A stretch of 64,000 bases of DNA from VAZQ01 sp963753575 (GCA_963753575.1 CAVWCR010000002.1:124001-188000), one strand, 5' to 3'. Shown: positions 1 through 9,054, counted from the stretch's first letter. Notes: generated from the sequence alone by a model not told the origin. Numbers and translations are program-made.

Positions 1-199
1 CGGTCCAGGAGTTGAGCTTCGTTTTCAGAGCGTCGTCGGGGATGGGCTGGCGATCGCGTCGGGACGTTGAATTCCGGGCCATCCGCTTCGCCTGAGGGAG
101 CTGTACGAACTGTGCGGAGGACGCCGGGTCTGCGAATACCGTTGTTGGACTATTCGAGAGTAAAAACAAGGCTATGGCTACAATTGCCAAGGTACGCAT
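1..199 (-). CDS. N-terminal fragment of a secreted protein (runs off the left edge)
   Basis: The start codon lies at 197-199 on the minus strand, 7 bases downstream of a GGGGGAG ribosome-binding site, and the frame stays open to the window edge (66 codons visible). The first 24 residues form a Sec signal peptide: basic start (MRT), hydrophobic core (LAIVAIALFLL) and a likely cleavage after TVFA. The visible mature part is polar and basic, with no recognisable domain. The function is unknown. The clear RBS and signal peptide make the gene likely; the family cannot be named from this fragment. Confidence 0.7.
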   Translation of the reverse strand, partial: MRTLAIVAIALFLLSNSPTTVFADPASSAQFVQLPQAKRMARNSTSRRDRQPIPDDALKTKLNSWT

Positions 200-745
200 A
201 CACAACTCCCCCAAACAGGCACAGTAGACGATGAACTTTTCAATATTCTGAGACTGGCAGCGCGCTAGAATGGATAGGGATGATCTGTTGCGCGTAATTG
301 TAGAAATTCAATTGTGAGTTTGTTGTGACAAGAACCGCGAGAACGATGCACAAAAAATATCGACGAGCGAATTCATCATCGCGGACTCTGATTTTATGTA
401 TCACGAGTTGTTTGTTGAAGGTTGGATAACTTAGAGAGAGCCGATACACATCTCCGATCAATTGCGGACAGTGAGATCACGAGTGGCTTGATCAGATCGG
501 TTACTGTCGCGCCCACATTGCTCGGTACCACTATCCGGTAACGTGATGTGCTCGGAGTGTCGAGGCGCCGTGTTGCATCTTCATGCGTCTTTGAGCGTTG
601 CGTATCCCAAGCCAAGAAAGGCAAACGCAAGTGTGGTGTCGCCGCCGACCGCGTTGGTATACGGGTGGGGCAGACGGTTTGACTGCCGGCCGGCGTTCCC
701 TTACCATCCCTTTGGAGATCAACGATATTCAGCGGAGGAAAATGG
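200..745. other. Intergenic region, no supported gene
   Basis: This 546-base stretch lies between the divergent starts of the left-edge secreted protein and the VOC protein. It is more AT-rich than its surroundings, at least from 200 to 480. Short open frames exist on both strands but none has a recognisable product or a good RBS. It presumably holds the two divergent promoters; I could not identify a confident -35/-10 pair. Confidence 0.5.
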
Positions 746-1150
746 ATGGCGAAAATTCGTCACATCGCGATCAAGACCAAGGATCCGGCCCGGCTTGCCA
801 AGTTTTACGAGGAGGTCTTCGGGCTCAAGGTCATCCATACCGAGCGCAGCGGCGCCATGTATATGAGTGACGGTTATCTCACGCTGGCAATCCTGCGCAA
901 TCGAGGCGAGGCGACACCAAGCGGGATCAACCATTTCGGCTTCCAGGTCGATGACCTGGAGGACGTCGAACAGAAGCTCGCGAAGTGGGATGAGCCCATG
1001 GCAGAGCGTCCGGCAACCCGCCCATTCGCCGAATATCGCGCCATGGACCCGGACGGAAATCTGTTCGACATTTCCGCACATGGCTACGATCAGGTCGAAT
1101 TCGCGGCCGATCGCACTGAGAAAAAGAACAAAGAGAAGGCGCCCGCCTGA
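746..1150 (+). CDS. VOC (glyoxalase/bleomycin-resistance) family protein
   Basis: The product is a 134-residue single VOC-fold protein. The opening KIRHIAIKTKDPARLAKFYEEVFG is the classic first beta-alpha-beta of the fold (metal-type His at residue 6) and NHFGFQVDDLEDV begins the second. PFAEYRAMDPDGNLFDIS is the usual C-terminal 'DPDGN.(IF)' strand. VOC enzymes use a divalent metal for isomerase, dioxygenase or lyase reactions; the substrate cannot be read here. The start follows AGCGGAGGAAA. It sits 5 bases before a TTT binding protein and probably starts the operon running to about 4.4 kb, so a role in catabolism of the imported acid is inferred. Confidence 0.85.
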   Translation: MAKIRHIAIKTKDPARLAKFYEEVFGLKVIHTERSGAMYMSDGYLTLAILRNRGEATPSGINHFGFQVDDLEDVEQKLAKWDEPMAERPATRPFAEYRAMDPDGNLFDISAHGYDQVEFAADRTEKKNKEKAPA

Positions 1151-1155
1151 GGCCC

Positions 1156-2175
1156 ATGCTTGCCCGGATCGTCGCATTGTGCATCGCCGTCGCGCTGCCG
1201 GGAGCTGCGCGCGCGGCCGATCAGGTCTATGCGGGCAAGACCCTCACCGTCATTGCCGGTTTTCCGCCCGGCGGTGGCGTTGATGGCGAGATGCGGGTGC
1301 TGACGCGCTTCTTCGCGAAGTACATTCCGGGCCGGCCGACGATCGTGTCGCGCAATATGCAGGGCGCTGGCGGGATCATTCTCGCCAATCATCTCTACAA
1401 CGTGGTGGCGCCCGACGGGCTCACCCTCGGCATGCCCGGCCGCAGCGGCTTCCTGCTCAGCAACGTGGTGCCGCAGAAGCGGATCAACTACGACCTCACC
1501 CGCTTTTCCTACATTGGCGGCGCCGGCAGCGCGGCCAATGCCTTGTGGCTTCACCGCCGCACCGGCATCACCTCGGTCGCCGACCTCAAGCGCGCGCGTA
1601 CCCCGATCGTGATCGGCGCGCTCAACGCGCGTTCGGAGAATGCCGTCGCGCCGAAGGTTCTTGAATCGTATGAGGGCTGGCCGCTCAAGGTCGTTACCGG
1701 CTATCCGGGCTTCAATGAGGTGCTCATTGCGCTTGAGCGCGGAGAAGTCGATGGCCTGTTCTCGCACGAGGGCAGCATCGCCAATTCACGGCCGGACTTG
1801 ATCAAGACCGGCGCGATGCGGGCGATCGTTCAGTCGTTCGACGCCATGCCCGGCGTACCGGTGCTCGCCGACGTCGTGACCGATCCGAATGCGCGGGCGC
1901 TGCTCGGCCTTGTCACCACGCCGAGTCATATCGGGCTGCCGCTGCTCGGCCCGCCGGGTATGGCGCCCGACCGGCTTGAAATCTTGCGCCGCTCCTACCT
2001 GCGCCTGATGGAGGATCCGGAGTATCGAGCGGAAGCCGAGCGTCGCGGCTTGCCGGTCGGTCACGCGATCCCTGGAGCCGAGCTGCAGCAGCTGATCACC
2101 CAGAAGCTCTCCGCGGTGCCCGAGCGCATCGTCAAGGCCTATATGGCGTTCGCCGGCATCAAGGCCGAGCCGTAA
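1156..2175 (+). CDS. TTT-family (TctC/Bug-like) periplasmic substrate-binding protein
   Basis: The 339-residue protein begins with a Sec signal peptide (MLARIVALCIAVALPGAARA). The mature part has the TctC hallmarks: YAGKTLTVIAGFPPGGGVDG at the start of lobe 1 (ligand loop), RPTIVSRNMQGAGG, PDGLTLGM, and the VVTGYPGFNEVLIALERGEVDG segment of lobe 2. Such proteins deliver carboxylic acids to TctAB permeases. There is no tctAB gene nearby, so it is an orphan binding protein. It lies between the VOC gene and a flavoprotein gene (TAA, one base, ATG), which suggests that these enzymes act on its ligand. The identity of the ligand is unknown. Confidence 0.92.
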   Translation: MLARIVALCIAVALPGAARAADQVYAGKTLTVIAGFPPGGGVDGEMRVLTRFFAKYIPGRPTIVSRNMQGAGGIILANHLYNVVAPDGLTLGMPGRSGFLLSNVVPQKRINYDLTRFSYIGGAGSAANALWLHRRTGITSVADLKRARTPIVIGALNARSENAVAPKVLESYEGWPLKVVTGYPGFNEVLIALERGEVDGLFSHEGSIANSRPDLIKTGAMRAIVQSFDAMPGVPVLADVVTDPNARALLGLVTTPSHIGLPLLGPPGMAPDRLEILRRSYLRLMEDPEYRAEAERRGLPVGHAIPGAELQQLITQKLSAVPERIVKAYMAFAGIKAEP

Positions 2176-2176
2176 T

Positions 2177-3659
2177 ATGGTGCGCGTCGAGAAGTGCGAC
2201 ATCGTCGTGATCGGCGGCGGCAGCTCAGCCTTTGAGGCGGCGGTGGCGGCGCGCGAGGCGGGCGCCAAGCACGTGGTGATGCTGGAGAAGGCGCCGGAAG
2301 CCGAATATGGCGGCAACGCACGCTATTCGGGAACCGGTTTTCGCTTTGTGCACGCTGGCGCCGAGGAAATCCGCCGCTTCGTGCCGGAGCTCGACGACGC
2401 GTTGTTTGCGACCATGGCGATCCCGCCCTATGGCGCCGACGCGTTCATGGCCGATCTCGATCGCATGACGCAGGGGCGCATGAACCGCGAGCTCGCGCAA
2501 ACTCTGGTCGAGCAGTCGAATGCGGCGGTGCATTGGATGCGTGAGACCGGCATCAAGTGGGAGCCGCTCAAGGAGCACGCCAAGGTCGACGGCAAGCGCT
2601 ATTTCGAGCGCGGCATCGCGATCCATGTCGCGGGCGGCGGCCCTGGCCAGCTCGCACAGTGGCGGCGCATCGCGCAGGAGCGGGGGATCGCGATCAGGTT
2701 CGAAGTCGCCGGTCTGCGGGATACATGGCGACCTTCGCCGGGTCGAGGGCGTGACGGTGAGCGGGCCCGACGGCCGCTACGATCTCATGGCCAAGGCGGT
2801 GATCGCTTGCGCGGGCGGCTTTCAGGCCAATCCGGAGATGCGCGCGCGCTATCTCGCGGGCAACACCGACATGATGAAAGTGCGTGGCAGCAAGCACGAT
2901 ACCGGCGAAGTGCTGCGCCTGCTGCTCGATCGCGGCGCCCGGCCGTCGGGCCACTGGCAGTCCGGCCACATGTCGCCGATCGATGCCAACGCGCCCGACT
3001 TCGAGACGCCGCAACACGAGGACGGTCGCGGCAACACCCAGAGCCGCTATGACTATCCCTACGGCATCACCGTGAATGCGATGGGCCTGCGCTTCTTCGA
3101 CGAGGGCGAGGCGCAGCATTCTTATACGTATGCCAAGACCGGCCGCGCCGTGCTTGCCCAGCCCGGCGCGATCGCACACCAGATCTATGATCAGAAGGGC
3201 CTGCGCTGCCTGCGCTATCCGCATCATCCGGCGACCTTCGTCGAGGCCGATACGATCACGGAGCTGGCGGTCAAGGCCGGGCTCGAGCCGAAGGTCCTCA
3301 CGCATACGATCGAAGCGTTCAATCGCGCGGTGCCGGATGCGCCGCCGTTTGATCCGCGCCGGCCCGACGGCAAGGCGACCAAGGGCCTCGCGCTGCCGAA
3401 GTCAAACTGGGCCACGCGCATCGATGAGCCGCCGTATCGCGCCTATCCGGTCACCGGCGGGATCACTTTCACGTTCGGCGGCGTCGAGATCAACCGCAAC
3501 GCCCAGGTGATGAGCACGATGGATCAGCCGATCAAGGGCCTGTTCGCATCGGGCGACATCGTAGGGCTGTTCTTTCATAACTATCCGTCATTCACCGGGC
3601 AGACGCGCAACGCCGTGTTTGGACGGCTCGCGGGCAGGGCATCGGTGGCGGAGAATTGA
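2177..3659 (+). pseudogene. FAD-dependent dehydrogenase (fumarate reductase / tricarballylate dehydrogenase TcuA type), frameshifted
   Basis: Two overlapping frames together encode one flavoprotein of about 494 residues. The first frame starts with the FAD motif DIVVIGGGSSAFEAAVAA and stays homologous to about 2710. From about 2735 the homologous sequence continues in the next frame (HGDLRRVEGVTVSGPDG, then ACAGGFQANPEM) to the C-terminal FAD motif GLFASGDIVGLFFHNYPSFTG. The total length is 3n+1 bases, so one extra base (or two missing) lies near 2712-2735. Family members oxidise or reduce C-C bonds of di- and tricarboxylates. It is tightly coupled behind a TTT binding protein, which fits a tcu-like role. 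It could be a true pseudogene or a sequencing error; everything else looks intact. Confidence 0.85.
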
Positions 3660-3675
3660 ACGCCGCAAAGGGGGG

Positions 3676-4422
3676 ATGATGTTCGAGAGCTACCTGCCCA
3701 GGCACAAGGTCGGCGTTCTGCTGCCGCTCGCTATCATCGACAACGCCGCTTACGAATTCTACCGGCTGGCGCCGCCTGGCGTTATGCAGGTGATGATTCC
3801 GATCGGCTTGGCCGAATTCTCCTCGGGCGACGTCGAGCGCGCGCTGCTCAAGCCGCTGGCCGCGAACCTCGACAAGCTGATGGAGCGCGGTGTGAGTTTG
3901 GTGGTGCAGAGCGGAACGCCGCTGCCGACTTTGATCGGAGTGGCGGCGCACGACCGCATGATCGAATTCATGGCCGGGCATGCCGGTGTGAAAGCATCGT
4001 CTACGGTGCTGGCAGTCGGCCGCGCCGCCCACCACCTCGGCATCAGGAAGATGGCGCTGGTCAACAAGTGGTCGGACGCCATGAACAAGGTGCTGGGCGA
4101 GTTCCTCGCGCGCGAGGGCGTTGCGGTGTGCGGCGCTGTCACGAATGAGCTGCCGCCATCCGAATTCCAGAGGATCAAGGCGCGCGACCATATGCAGATG
4201 GCCTACGACCTCGGTCGCCGCGCCTTCACGGACAATCCCGACTGCGACGCGATCTATATCGGCGGCGGCACCTGGCTCTCCGAGCCTGTGTGCAATCGTC
4301 TCGAGGAGGAGTTCGGCAAGCCCGCGCTCTGTAATCAGACGGCGCAGCTGTGGGACATCCTGCACCTGCTCGACGATTGGAAACCGATCGAGGGCCACGG
4401 CCGCTTGCTGGCGGCGGATTAG
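3676..4422 (+). CDS. Arylmalonate decarboxylase / Asp-Glu racemase-superfamily protein lacking the usual cysteines
   Basis: The product is 248 residues. I chose the start at 3676 (the ATG at 3679 is also possible) behind the AAAGGGGGG RBS; the frame extends upstream but that part is not family-like. The order of motifs follows bacterial AMDase: SLVVQSGTPLPTLIG (dioxyanion-loop region), IYIGGGTWLSEPVCNRLEEEFG, then TAQLWDILHLL and a C-terminal GHGRLL. At the position of the AMDase catalytic Cys (LLSCGG in the Bordetella enzyme) this protein has IGGGT, and it has no Cys in the first loop either. Decarboxylase or racemase chemistry is therefore doubtful. It is last in the plus-strand operon with the VOC, TTT and flavoprotein genes. 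Confidence 0.82.
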   Translation: MMFESYLPRHKVGVLLPLAIIDNAAYEFYRLAPPGVMQVMIPIGLAEFSSGDVERALLKPLAANLDKLMERGVSLVVQSGTPLPTLIGVAAHDRMIEFMAGHAGVKASSTVLAVGRAAHHLGIRKMALVNKWSDAMNKVLGEFLAREGVAVCGAVTNELPPSEFQRIKARDHMQMAYDLGRRAFTDNPDCDAIYIGGGTWLSEPVCNRLEEEFGKPALCNQTAQLWDILHLLDDWKPIEGHGRLLAAD

Positions 4423-4455
4423 ATTTGTTTGGTGGATTGTCCTGGATTGTCTCAG

Positions 4456-4483
4456 TGTCGTCCCCGCGAAAGCGGGGGCGACA
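4456..4483. terminator. Palindrome between convergent genes, likely bidirectional terminator and genomic repeat copy
   Basis: Arms tgtcgtccccgc and gcgggggcgaca flank the loop gaaa. It sits between two convergent stop codons (4422 and 4514). The same dyad recurs at 12751, 25591, 32836, 38702 and 38787, so it is also a member of a dispersed repeat family. Confidence 0.6.
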
Positions 4484-4513
4484 GGAAGAATGGTTAGCTG
4501 AGAGTCGGACGTC

Positions 4514-5905
4514 TCAGTGATGAGGCACAAGCGCTTCGAGCAGCGTTCGCGCTGATGGCAACGTCTCGATCTGCGCAACCGCATCGATCACCTTGCCTTG
4601 CGCGTCGTCCGTGATGACACTCGCGGCGCAGCGGCGGAATTTCTCCGTTACCTCGTCCCACGATAGCGGCATGGCTGGCATGCCGGGCGTGATCGCCCGC
4701 TCGATCACAAGCGTTTCGCCGTTTGCGAGCGTGGCTTCAAGCCGGCAGGGCAGGGAGGTTGCTGGCTTGAGCGCGGGGTCGATCGACGCCTCCATCCGCT
4801 CGATCAGGACGCGCACGTCGGTGTCTTTCCAGCGCCCGCCGGTGAGCTGATCGAGCCCGAAGCGGCCGTCGAGCAGCGCGACCGCGACCAGGAAATAGAC
4901 ACTGTGGTCGGCCGCCTCCTGCGAGCTCGGCACGCGCCCGAGCGTGTCGGAAAGCCGCAGGCGGGCCGCGCCGGTGTTTGCCACCGTCACCTTCAGGCGT
5001 TGAATGTCGGTGTTGGCGGGCAATCGCTTGCGCAGCTCGATTGCCGCCGAGATCGGGCCTTGCCCGAGCGCGAAGCAGGGATATTGCTTGAGGCCGACCG
5101 CCATCAGCCGGTCCGCATTCTGGCCCGCTGCGAAAAATTGCGCGAAGTCGATGCCGTCCATGATCAGCCTGGCGTAGCCGCGGGCGCCCTCGATGGCCTC
5201 GCCTGGACCGGTGACGCCTTCCGCTGCGAGCAGCGTCATCAGCGCGGCGGTCTGCACGACCACCGAATTGGCAATAGACTTCGCGGCCGACACATGACCC
5301 ACGCGCACCTCGCCCAGCGTGGCGCTATGGGAAGCCGCAAGCGCGATCGCGTGCGCGAGGCGCTCGGGCGGCAGCCGCAGCAGGAAGCCGACCATGGCGG
5401 CGGTCACGATCCCGGAGACCGTGACGTGGTCCCAGGGGCTGTCCGGGTCGCCCAGGTCGAGGATCCGCCCGTAGATTTCGTAGCCCATCCGAATGGCGCG
5501 AACGAGATCTGAGCCGGAGCGGTCGGCCATCTCGGCGGCGGACAGCGCGGCGCCGATGTTGTCGCTCGGATGGCCGATCTGCCGCGGCCCGGTATAGGTG
5601 TCGTTGAGGTCGAGGGTACGGATCAGCACGCCGTTGGCGAACGCAGCAAGTGGCAGGCCAGCGCGCAGCCGCGTGCCGACGATCGCGCAGGCGCCAGCCC
5701 CGGAGAGCTGCTTGACCGTCCGGAGCACGCTCGCGGACTTGTCATCGTCGCTGGCATAGAGGGCGCAGGCGAGGGCATCGAGCAGGATCGCGCGCGCCCG
5801 CTCGGCAGTGGCCGCCGGGATCGGGCCATCCGCGAACGCGCTAATCCACTCGGCCAGACGCCGCGCAACGGTTGTGGGGTGGGAATTCTCATGCATGGGG
5901 ATCAT
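4514..5905 (-). CDS. MmgE/PrpD family protein (2-methylcitrate dehydratase-like)
   Basis: The 463-residue length is normal for the family. Recognisable parts are the N-terminal helical domain with RAILLDALACALYA, the loop LDLNDTYTGPRQIGHPSDNIGAALSAAE (the 'D.nd...HPsd' active-site region), and GYEIYGRI. The C-terminal lid domain contains LKQYPCFALGQGPISAAIELR and RVPSSQEAADHSVYFLVAVALLDG (the 'DHS..Y..A.al.dG' motif). PrpD-fold enzymes dehydrate or isomerise citrate-like acids, and family members include itaconate-related decarboxylases. The gene is monocistronic and converges on the upstream operon. A second start at 5896 is equally possible; neither has a clear RBS. Confidence 0.9.
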   Translation of the reverse strand: MIPMHENSHPTTVARRLAEWISAFADGPIPAATAERARAILLDALACALYASDDDKSASVLRTVKQLSGAGACAIVGTRLRAGLPLAAFANGVLIRTLDLNDTYTGPRQIGHPSDNIGAALSAAEMADRSGSDLVRAIRMGYEIYGRILDLGDPDSPWDHVTVSGIVTAAMVGFLLRLPPERLAHAIALAASHSATLGEVRVGHVSAAKSIANSVVVQTAALMTLLAAEGVTGPGEAIEGARGYARLIMDGIDFAQFFAAGQNADRLMAVGLKQYPCFALGQGPISAAIELRKRLPANTDIQRLKVTVANTGAARLRLSDTLGRVPSSQEAADHSVYFLVAVALLDGRFGLDQLTGGRWKDTDVRVLIERMEASIDPALKPATSLPCRLEATLANGETLVIERAITPGMPAMPLSWDEVTEKFRRCAASVITDDAQGKVIDAVAQIETLPSARTLLEALVPHH

Positions 5906-6003
5906 TCAATCTGGGCGGGAGCTTGACGCGCGCGCCACAGAATAGCAGCCTGCGATGTCCCCGCCTCTGAACAAGCTCATCGACATCCTGGGAGGAGCAT
6001 TCC

Positions 6004-6417
6004 ATGCGCAACAAGCCGTGCCTGTCCAACGACGACGTTCAGCGCGTTGTCGCTGCCGCCAAGAAATATGCGACCAAGATCAAGCGGGAGCCGACGATCG
6101 CTGTGGTCGACGAGGGCGGGCATCTGCTCTTCCTGGAACGCCCGGACGTTAATGGGGTGAACACCGTCGAGATGTCAACGAGGAAGGCACGGACCGCCGC
6201 GTTGCGCGGGCGGCCGAGCGGTGCGTTTGGCAAGCGGGTACGGGAGCGACCGGAGTTCCTGATGTCGCCGAACTATCTCGGCGTGGAGGGCGGCCATCCG
6301 CTCCTGTTCGGCGAGCTATGCGTCGGCGGCATCGGCGTGTCTGGCATCGACCACGACGACGAGACAGTCGCCAAGGCCGGCGCCGACGGCTTTGGAAAGC
6401 CTAAGCTGAACAAGTAA
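6004..6417 (+). CDS. GlcG/HbpS family protein (DUF336, heme-binding-like)
   Basis: The product is 137 residues with the family core: AAAKKYATKIKREPTIAVVDEGGHLLFLERPD, followed by STRKARTAALRGRPSG and the C-terminal glycine-rich strand GELCVGGIGVSG. It has no signal peptide. A strong GGAGGAG RBS precedes the ATG. HbpS-type proteins bind heme or sense oxidants, while GlcG homologues sit in glycolate and diol operons with no settled enzymatic role. Here it starts an operon with an enoyl-CoA hydratase-like gene (18-base gap) and a racemase-like gene. A role in that pathway is inferred from position only. Confidence 0.85.
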   Translation: MRNKPCLSNDDVQRVVAAAKKYATKIKREPTIAVVDEGGHLLFLERPDVNGVNTVEMSTRKARTAALRGRPSGAFGKRVRERPEFLMSPNYLGVEGGHPLLFGELCVGGIGVSGIDHDDETVAKAGADGFGKPKLNK

Positions 6418-6435
6418 CAGCCACAGGAGGCCATC

Positions 6436-7254
6436 ATGGCCTACGCAACCGTATCGATCGAAAAGGTGGGCGGCGTCGCGCTCGTGAGCCTCAATCGCCC
6501 GGACAAGAAGAACGCGATGAATCCGCAGCTGCACGAGGACATGACGAATGCGCTCGAGGAGTTGCGCTACGATGACGAGGCGCGGGTGCTCGTCATCACT
6601 GGCGCGGGCGACTCCTTCTGTGCCGGCATGGATCTCAAGGAAGTCTTCCACGCGCTCAAGGATCAGCCGGCGCGCTACGACCGCGTGATCAGGCTGGCGA
6701 CGGAGTGGCGGGGACGTACGCTGCGTTATTTCCCGAAGCCGACGATCGCGATGGTGAACGGCTATTGCTTCGGCGGGGCGTTCTCCATCGTCGAGGGCTG
6801 CGATCTCGCGATCGCCGCCGAGGAGGCGACCTTCGGCCTGTCCGAGATCAACTTCAAAGGCTTTCCGGGCGGCAGCGTGAGCAAGTCGCTCGCAAACCTG
6901 TTCCGGCCGCGTGACGCCTTGTTCTACGGCCTCACCGGCCGCCGCTTCGACGGCAAGACCGCTGCCGACATCGGCTTTGTCAATTTCGCTGTGCCGCTCG
7001 CCAAGCTCAGGGACGAGACCATGGCGGTCGCGCGCGACATCGCCGCCAAGGACCCGGCTGCGCTGCGCGCCACCAAGGAGGGCTATCGCTTCTCGCTCGA
7101 AATGACGTGGGAAGCGTCGATGAATTACACCAACGCTAAGGAAGAAGAGCTGCAGAACCGGCAGCGCGTAGGCTGGAAGGATACCGGCGTACGCGACTTC
7201 GTCGAAGGCAAGTTCAAGCCCGGGCTGCAAAGCCACGAAACGATCAAGCAATAG
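6436..7254 (+). CDS. Enoyl-CoA hydratase/isomerase family, p-hydroxycinnamoyl-CoA hydratase-lyase (HCHL/Ech)-like
   Basis: The 272-residue crotonase-fold protein most resembles HCHL (feruloyl/p-coumaroyl-CoA hydratase-lyase). LNRPDKKNAMNP, GAGDSFCAGMDLKE, PKPTIAMVNGYCFGGAFS and ATFGLSEINFKGFPGG follow the HCHL pattern, with the catalytic Glu at residue 137 (Glu143 in the Pseudomonas enzyme), and the C-terminus ends FVEGKFKPGLQS as in HCHL. The enzyme would hydrate a CoA-activated phenylpropenoate and release an aldehyde plus acetyl-CoA. The RBS is CAGGAGG. A second HCHL-like gene lies at 29004. There is no CoA ligase next to this copy, so the substrate is uncertain. Confidence 0.88.
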   Translation: MAYATVSIEKVGGVALVSLNRPDKKNAMNPQLHEDMTNALEELRYDDEARVLVITGAGDSFCAGMDLKEVFHALKDQPARYDRVIRLATEWRGRTLRYFPKPTIAMVNGYCFGGAFSIVEGCDLAIAAEEATFGLSEINFKGFPGGSVSKSLANLFRPRDALFYGLTGRRFDGKTAADIGFVNFAVPLAKLRDETMAVARDIAAKDPAALRATKEGYRFSLEMTWEASMNYTNAKEEELQNRQRVGWKDTGVRDFVEGKFKPGLQSHETIKQ

Positions 7255-7266
7255 GCGGGGAACGAT

Positions 7267-8007
7267 ATGTGGGACGCAGCGTCAGGCCGCAAGATAAGGG
7301 TCGCCTTCGTGGTCGGGGAATATCCGCCCGAGGAGCGCAAGCGGCGCGAGGATGCTGCGCTGGCTTATTCCTCTGCCGAAGTCGAAGTCGGCATCGTGTC
7401 GGTGAAGGCAACGCCCTATTTCCTCGGCAATGCGCCGGATCTCTTGGGGCTCGCGGTGCCGCCGTTCATCGAGGCGTTCCGGGAAGCCGAGCGGCAGGGC
7501 TACGATGCGGTGGTTCCGCTCGGCACGCTCGATCTCGGGGTCGACGCCGGACGCAGCGTGGTCGACATCCCGGTGGTCGGCCCGAGCGAGGCGATGCTCC
7601 ACATCGCCGCGATGCTCGGCCGGCGCTTCGGCATCATCATGTATGACGATTTCGTCGTGCCGCTCGGCTATCGCATGGTCGAGCGCTACCACATGCTCGA
7701 CAAGGTCATCGGCTGGCGCACCTGCGGATTCGAACTGCCTGACATCATTGCCAATCGCGACAAGGTGGTGGCGACGTTCGTCGAGAAGGCGCGCGAACTC
7801 ATCAAGCTCGGCGCCGACGTGATCCTGCCGATGGGGATCACCCAGTGCCCGGTCCACATCAACCCTGACTGGCTGATGAAGGAATTGGGGGTGCCGGTGG
7901 TCGAGGGCATCGGCGCGCCGATCAGGCTCGCGGCCATGCTGGTGAGTCTCAAGCTCAACTACAGCCGTGGGTTCTGGCCGAAGTCCGGATTGTTCAAGGA
8001 CAAATAG
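7267..8007 (+). CDS. Asp/Glu/hydantoin racemase-superfamily protein with altered active-site residues
   Basis: The 246-residue protein has the hydantoin-racemase layout: GYDAVVPLGTLDLGVDAGR, then VVDIPVVGPSEAMLHIAAMLGRRFGII (the 'PVvG..eA' segment), and GADVILPMGITQCPVH. Hydantoin racemase has Cys in 'CFgDPG' and in 'LGC'; here these read GTLDLG and MGI, with the only nearby Cys three residues later (ITQC). Proton-transfer chemistry by a cysteine pair is therefore unlikely in its classic form. It is the last gene of the GlcG-HCHL operon, and the TTT binding protein converging on it ends 3 bases away. Confidence 0.8.
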   Translation: MWDAASGRKIRVAFVVGEYPPEERKRREDAALAYSSAEVEVGIVSVKATPYFLGNAPDLLGLAVPPFIEAFREAERQGYDAVVPLGTLDLGVDAGRSVVDIPVVGPSEAMLHIAAMLGRRFGIIMYDDFVVPLGYRMVERYHMLDKVIGWRTCGFELPDIIANRDKVVATFVEKARELIKLGADVILPMGITQCPVHINPDWLMKELGVPVVEGIGAPIRLAAMLVSLKLNYSRGFWPKSGLFKDK

Positions 8008-8010
8008 CGG

Positions 8011-9054
8011 CTACTTTGCCGGCCGCTTGCGCTCCTCGGTCGATCGGGACTGGATCGCCTTCTTGATCTGCTCGAGCGCGGCCGGTTGCGTGTTGACGAT
8101 GTCGGTAACCGTCTTCTGCAGCTCCTCGCCGGTCCAGGGGCTGATGTCGAGCCCCTCCTTCTTGGCTTCGGCCCGGAATTCGGCATCCTTCATGGTTGCG
8201 TCGAAGGCGTGCCGCAGCGCCGCAACGCGCTCGGTCGGGACATTGCTGTTGGTCGCGACCGGACGCGCCAGCGCCATGGTCCGAGAGATGAAGTCGAATA
8301 CGAGCTTCTGGTCTGCTCCTTTCGCCAGATTCCGCAGCAGCGGCACTTTCGGATGGTCCGGTTCCGGCTGCATGCCGAGTTGGAGGACGACGTTGAATGC
8401 CTCCGCGCCGCCCGGCTGGCTGGCAAACAGCGCCCGCAGATTGGTGGTAATGCGGCCCTCGGTCTCGCCGCGCTGCATGGCGAGATTCATTTCAGGGCTG
8501 TTGCGATAGCCGATGATATTCTTGAACTTGGTCCCGAGAAAATGGTTGAGAATGGAGACGATGATGACCTCGCTCCCCCCGGCGCCGGTTGCCGAGAGCG
8601 TCGTCTCGCGCCGCTTGGCGTCATCGATTGTCTTGGTCGCGGAGGAGCGGCGCGTGACCAGGAACAGGTTCTCGTCGCTCATGTTGCCGACCCAGTTGAG
8701 CGCACGCATGTCGATGCCGCTCTTGTCGCGGCCGAGCGCCTGGTCCATCGGCTGCGTCTGCGTCACCATTGTGAGCGCGGTTCCGTCATGCGGCGCGACC
8801 TTGTCGAAGTAGTTGAGCGCGGTGAGCCCGCCGCCGCCCGGCAGATTCATTGGCACGGCTGTTGGGTTGCCCGGGATGTAGCGCACGATGTGGTGCGCCA
8901 GCAGCCGCAGATAGAGGTCGTAATTGCCGCCTGGCGCCGCCCGGATGATCACCTTGAGCTGCTTGCCCTGATAGAAATCCACCACCGGATCGGCCAACGC
9001 GGCGCCCGGCGTGGCCATGACGATTGCCGCGACAAGGAAGCCGCGAAGGCGCAT
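8011..9054 (-). CDS. TTT-family substrate-binding protein (orphan)
   Basis: The 347-residue protein carries a Sec signal peptide ending GAALA and the TctC-like start DFYQGKQLKVIIRAAPGGNYDLYLR. Further family motifs are IPGNPTAVPMNLPGGGG, APHDGTALTMV and the lobe-2 segment IIGYRNSPEMNLAMQRGETEG. The AGAGG start of RBS lies 7 bases before the ATG at 9054. This subgroup ('Y.G(K)...PGG.YD...R....IPGNP') is longer than classic Bordetella Bug proteins and also covers the proteins at 16517, 25697 and 40200. No tctAB is adjacent. Its gene stands alone on the minus strand. Confidence 0.9.
   Translation of the reverse strand: MRLRGFLVAAIVMATPGAALADPVVDFYQGKQLKVIIRAAPGGNYDLYLRLLAHHIVRYIPGNPTAVPMNLPGGGGLTALNYFDKVAPHDGTALTMVTQTQPMDQALGRDKSGIDMRALNWVGNMSDENLFLVTRRSSATKTIDDAKRRETTLSATGAGGSEVIIVSILNHFLGTKFKNIIGYRNSPEMNLAMQRGETEGRITTNLRALFASQPGGAEAFNVVLQLGMQPEPDHPKVPLLRNLAKGADQKLVFDFISRTMALARPVATNSNVPTERVAALRHAFDATMKDAEFRAEAKKEGLDISPWTGEELQKTVTDIVNTQPAALEQIKKAIQSRSTEERKRPAK

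Noticed and set aside
240..630. Two short minus-strand frames in the first intergenic region
   Set aside because: No RBS, no domain, and unusual composition; kept as intergenic.
543..870. Plus-strand frames overlapping the start of the VOC gene
   Set aside because: They overlap the well-supported VOC gene in other frames, are Arg/Ser-rich and lack an RBS or known domain.
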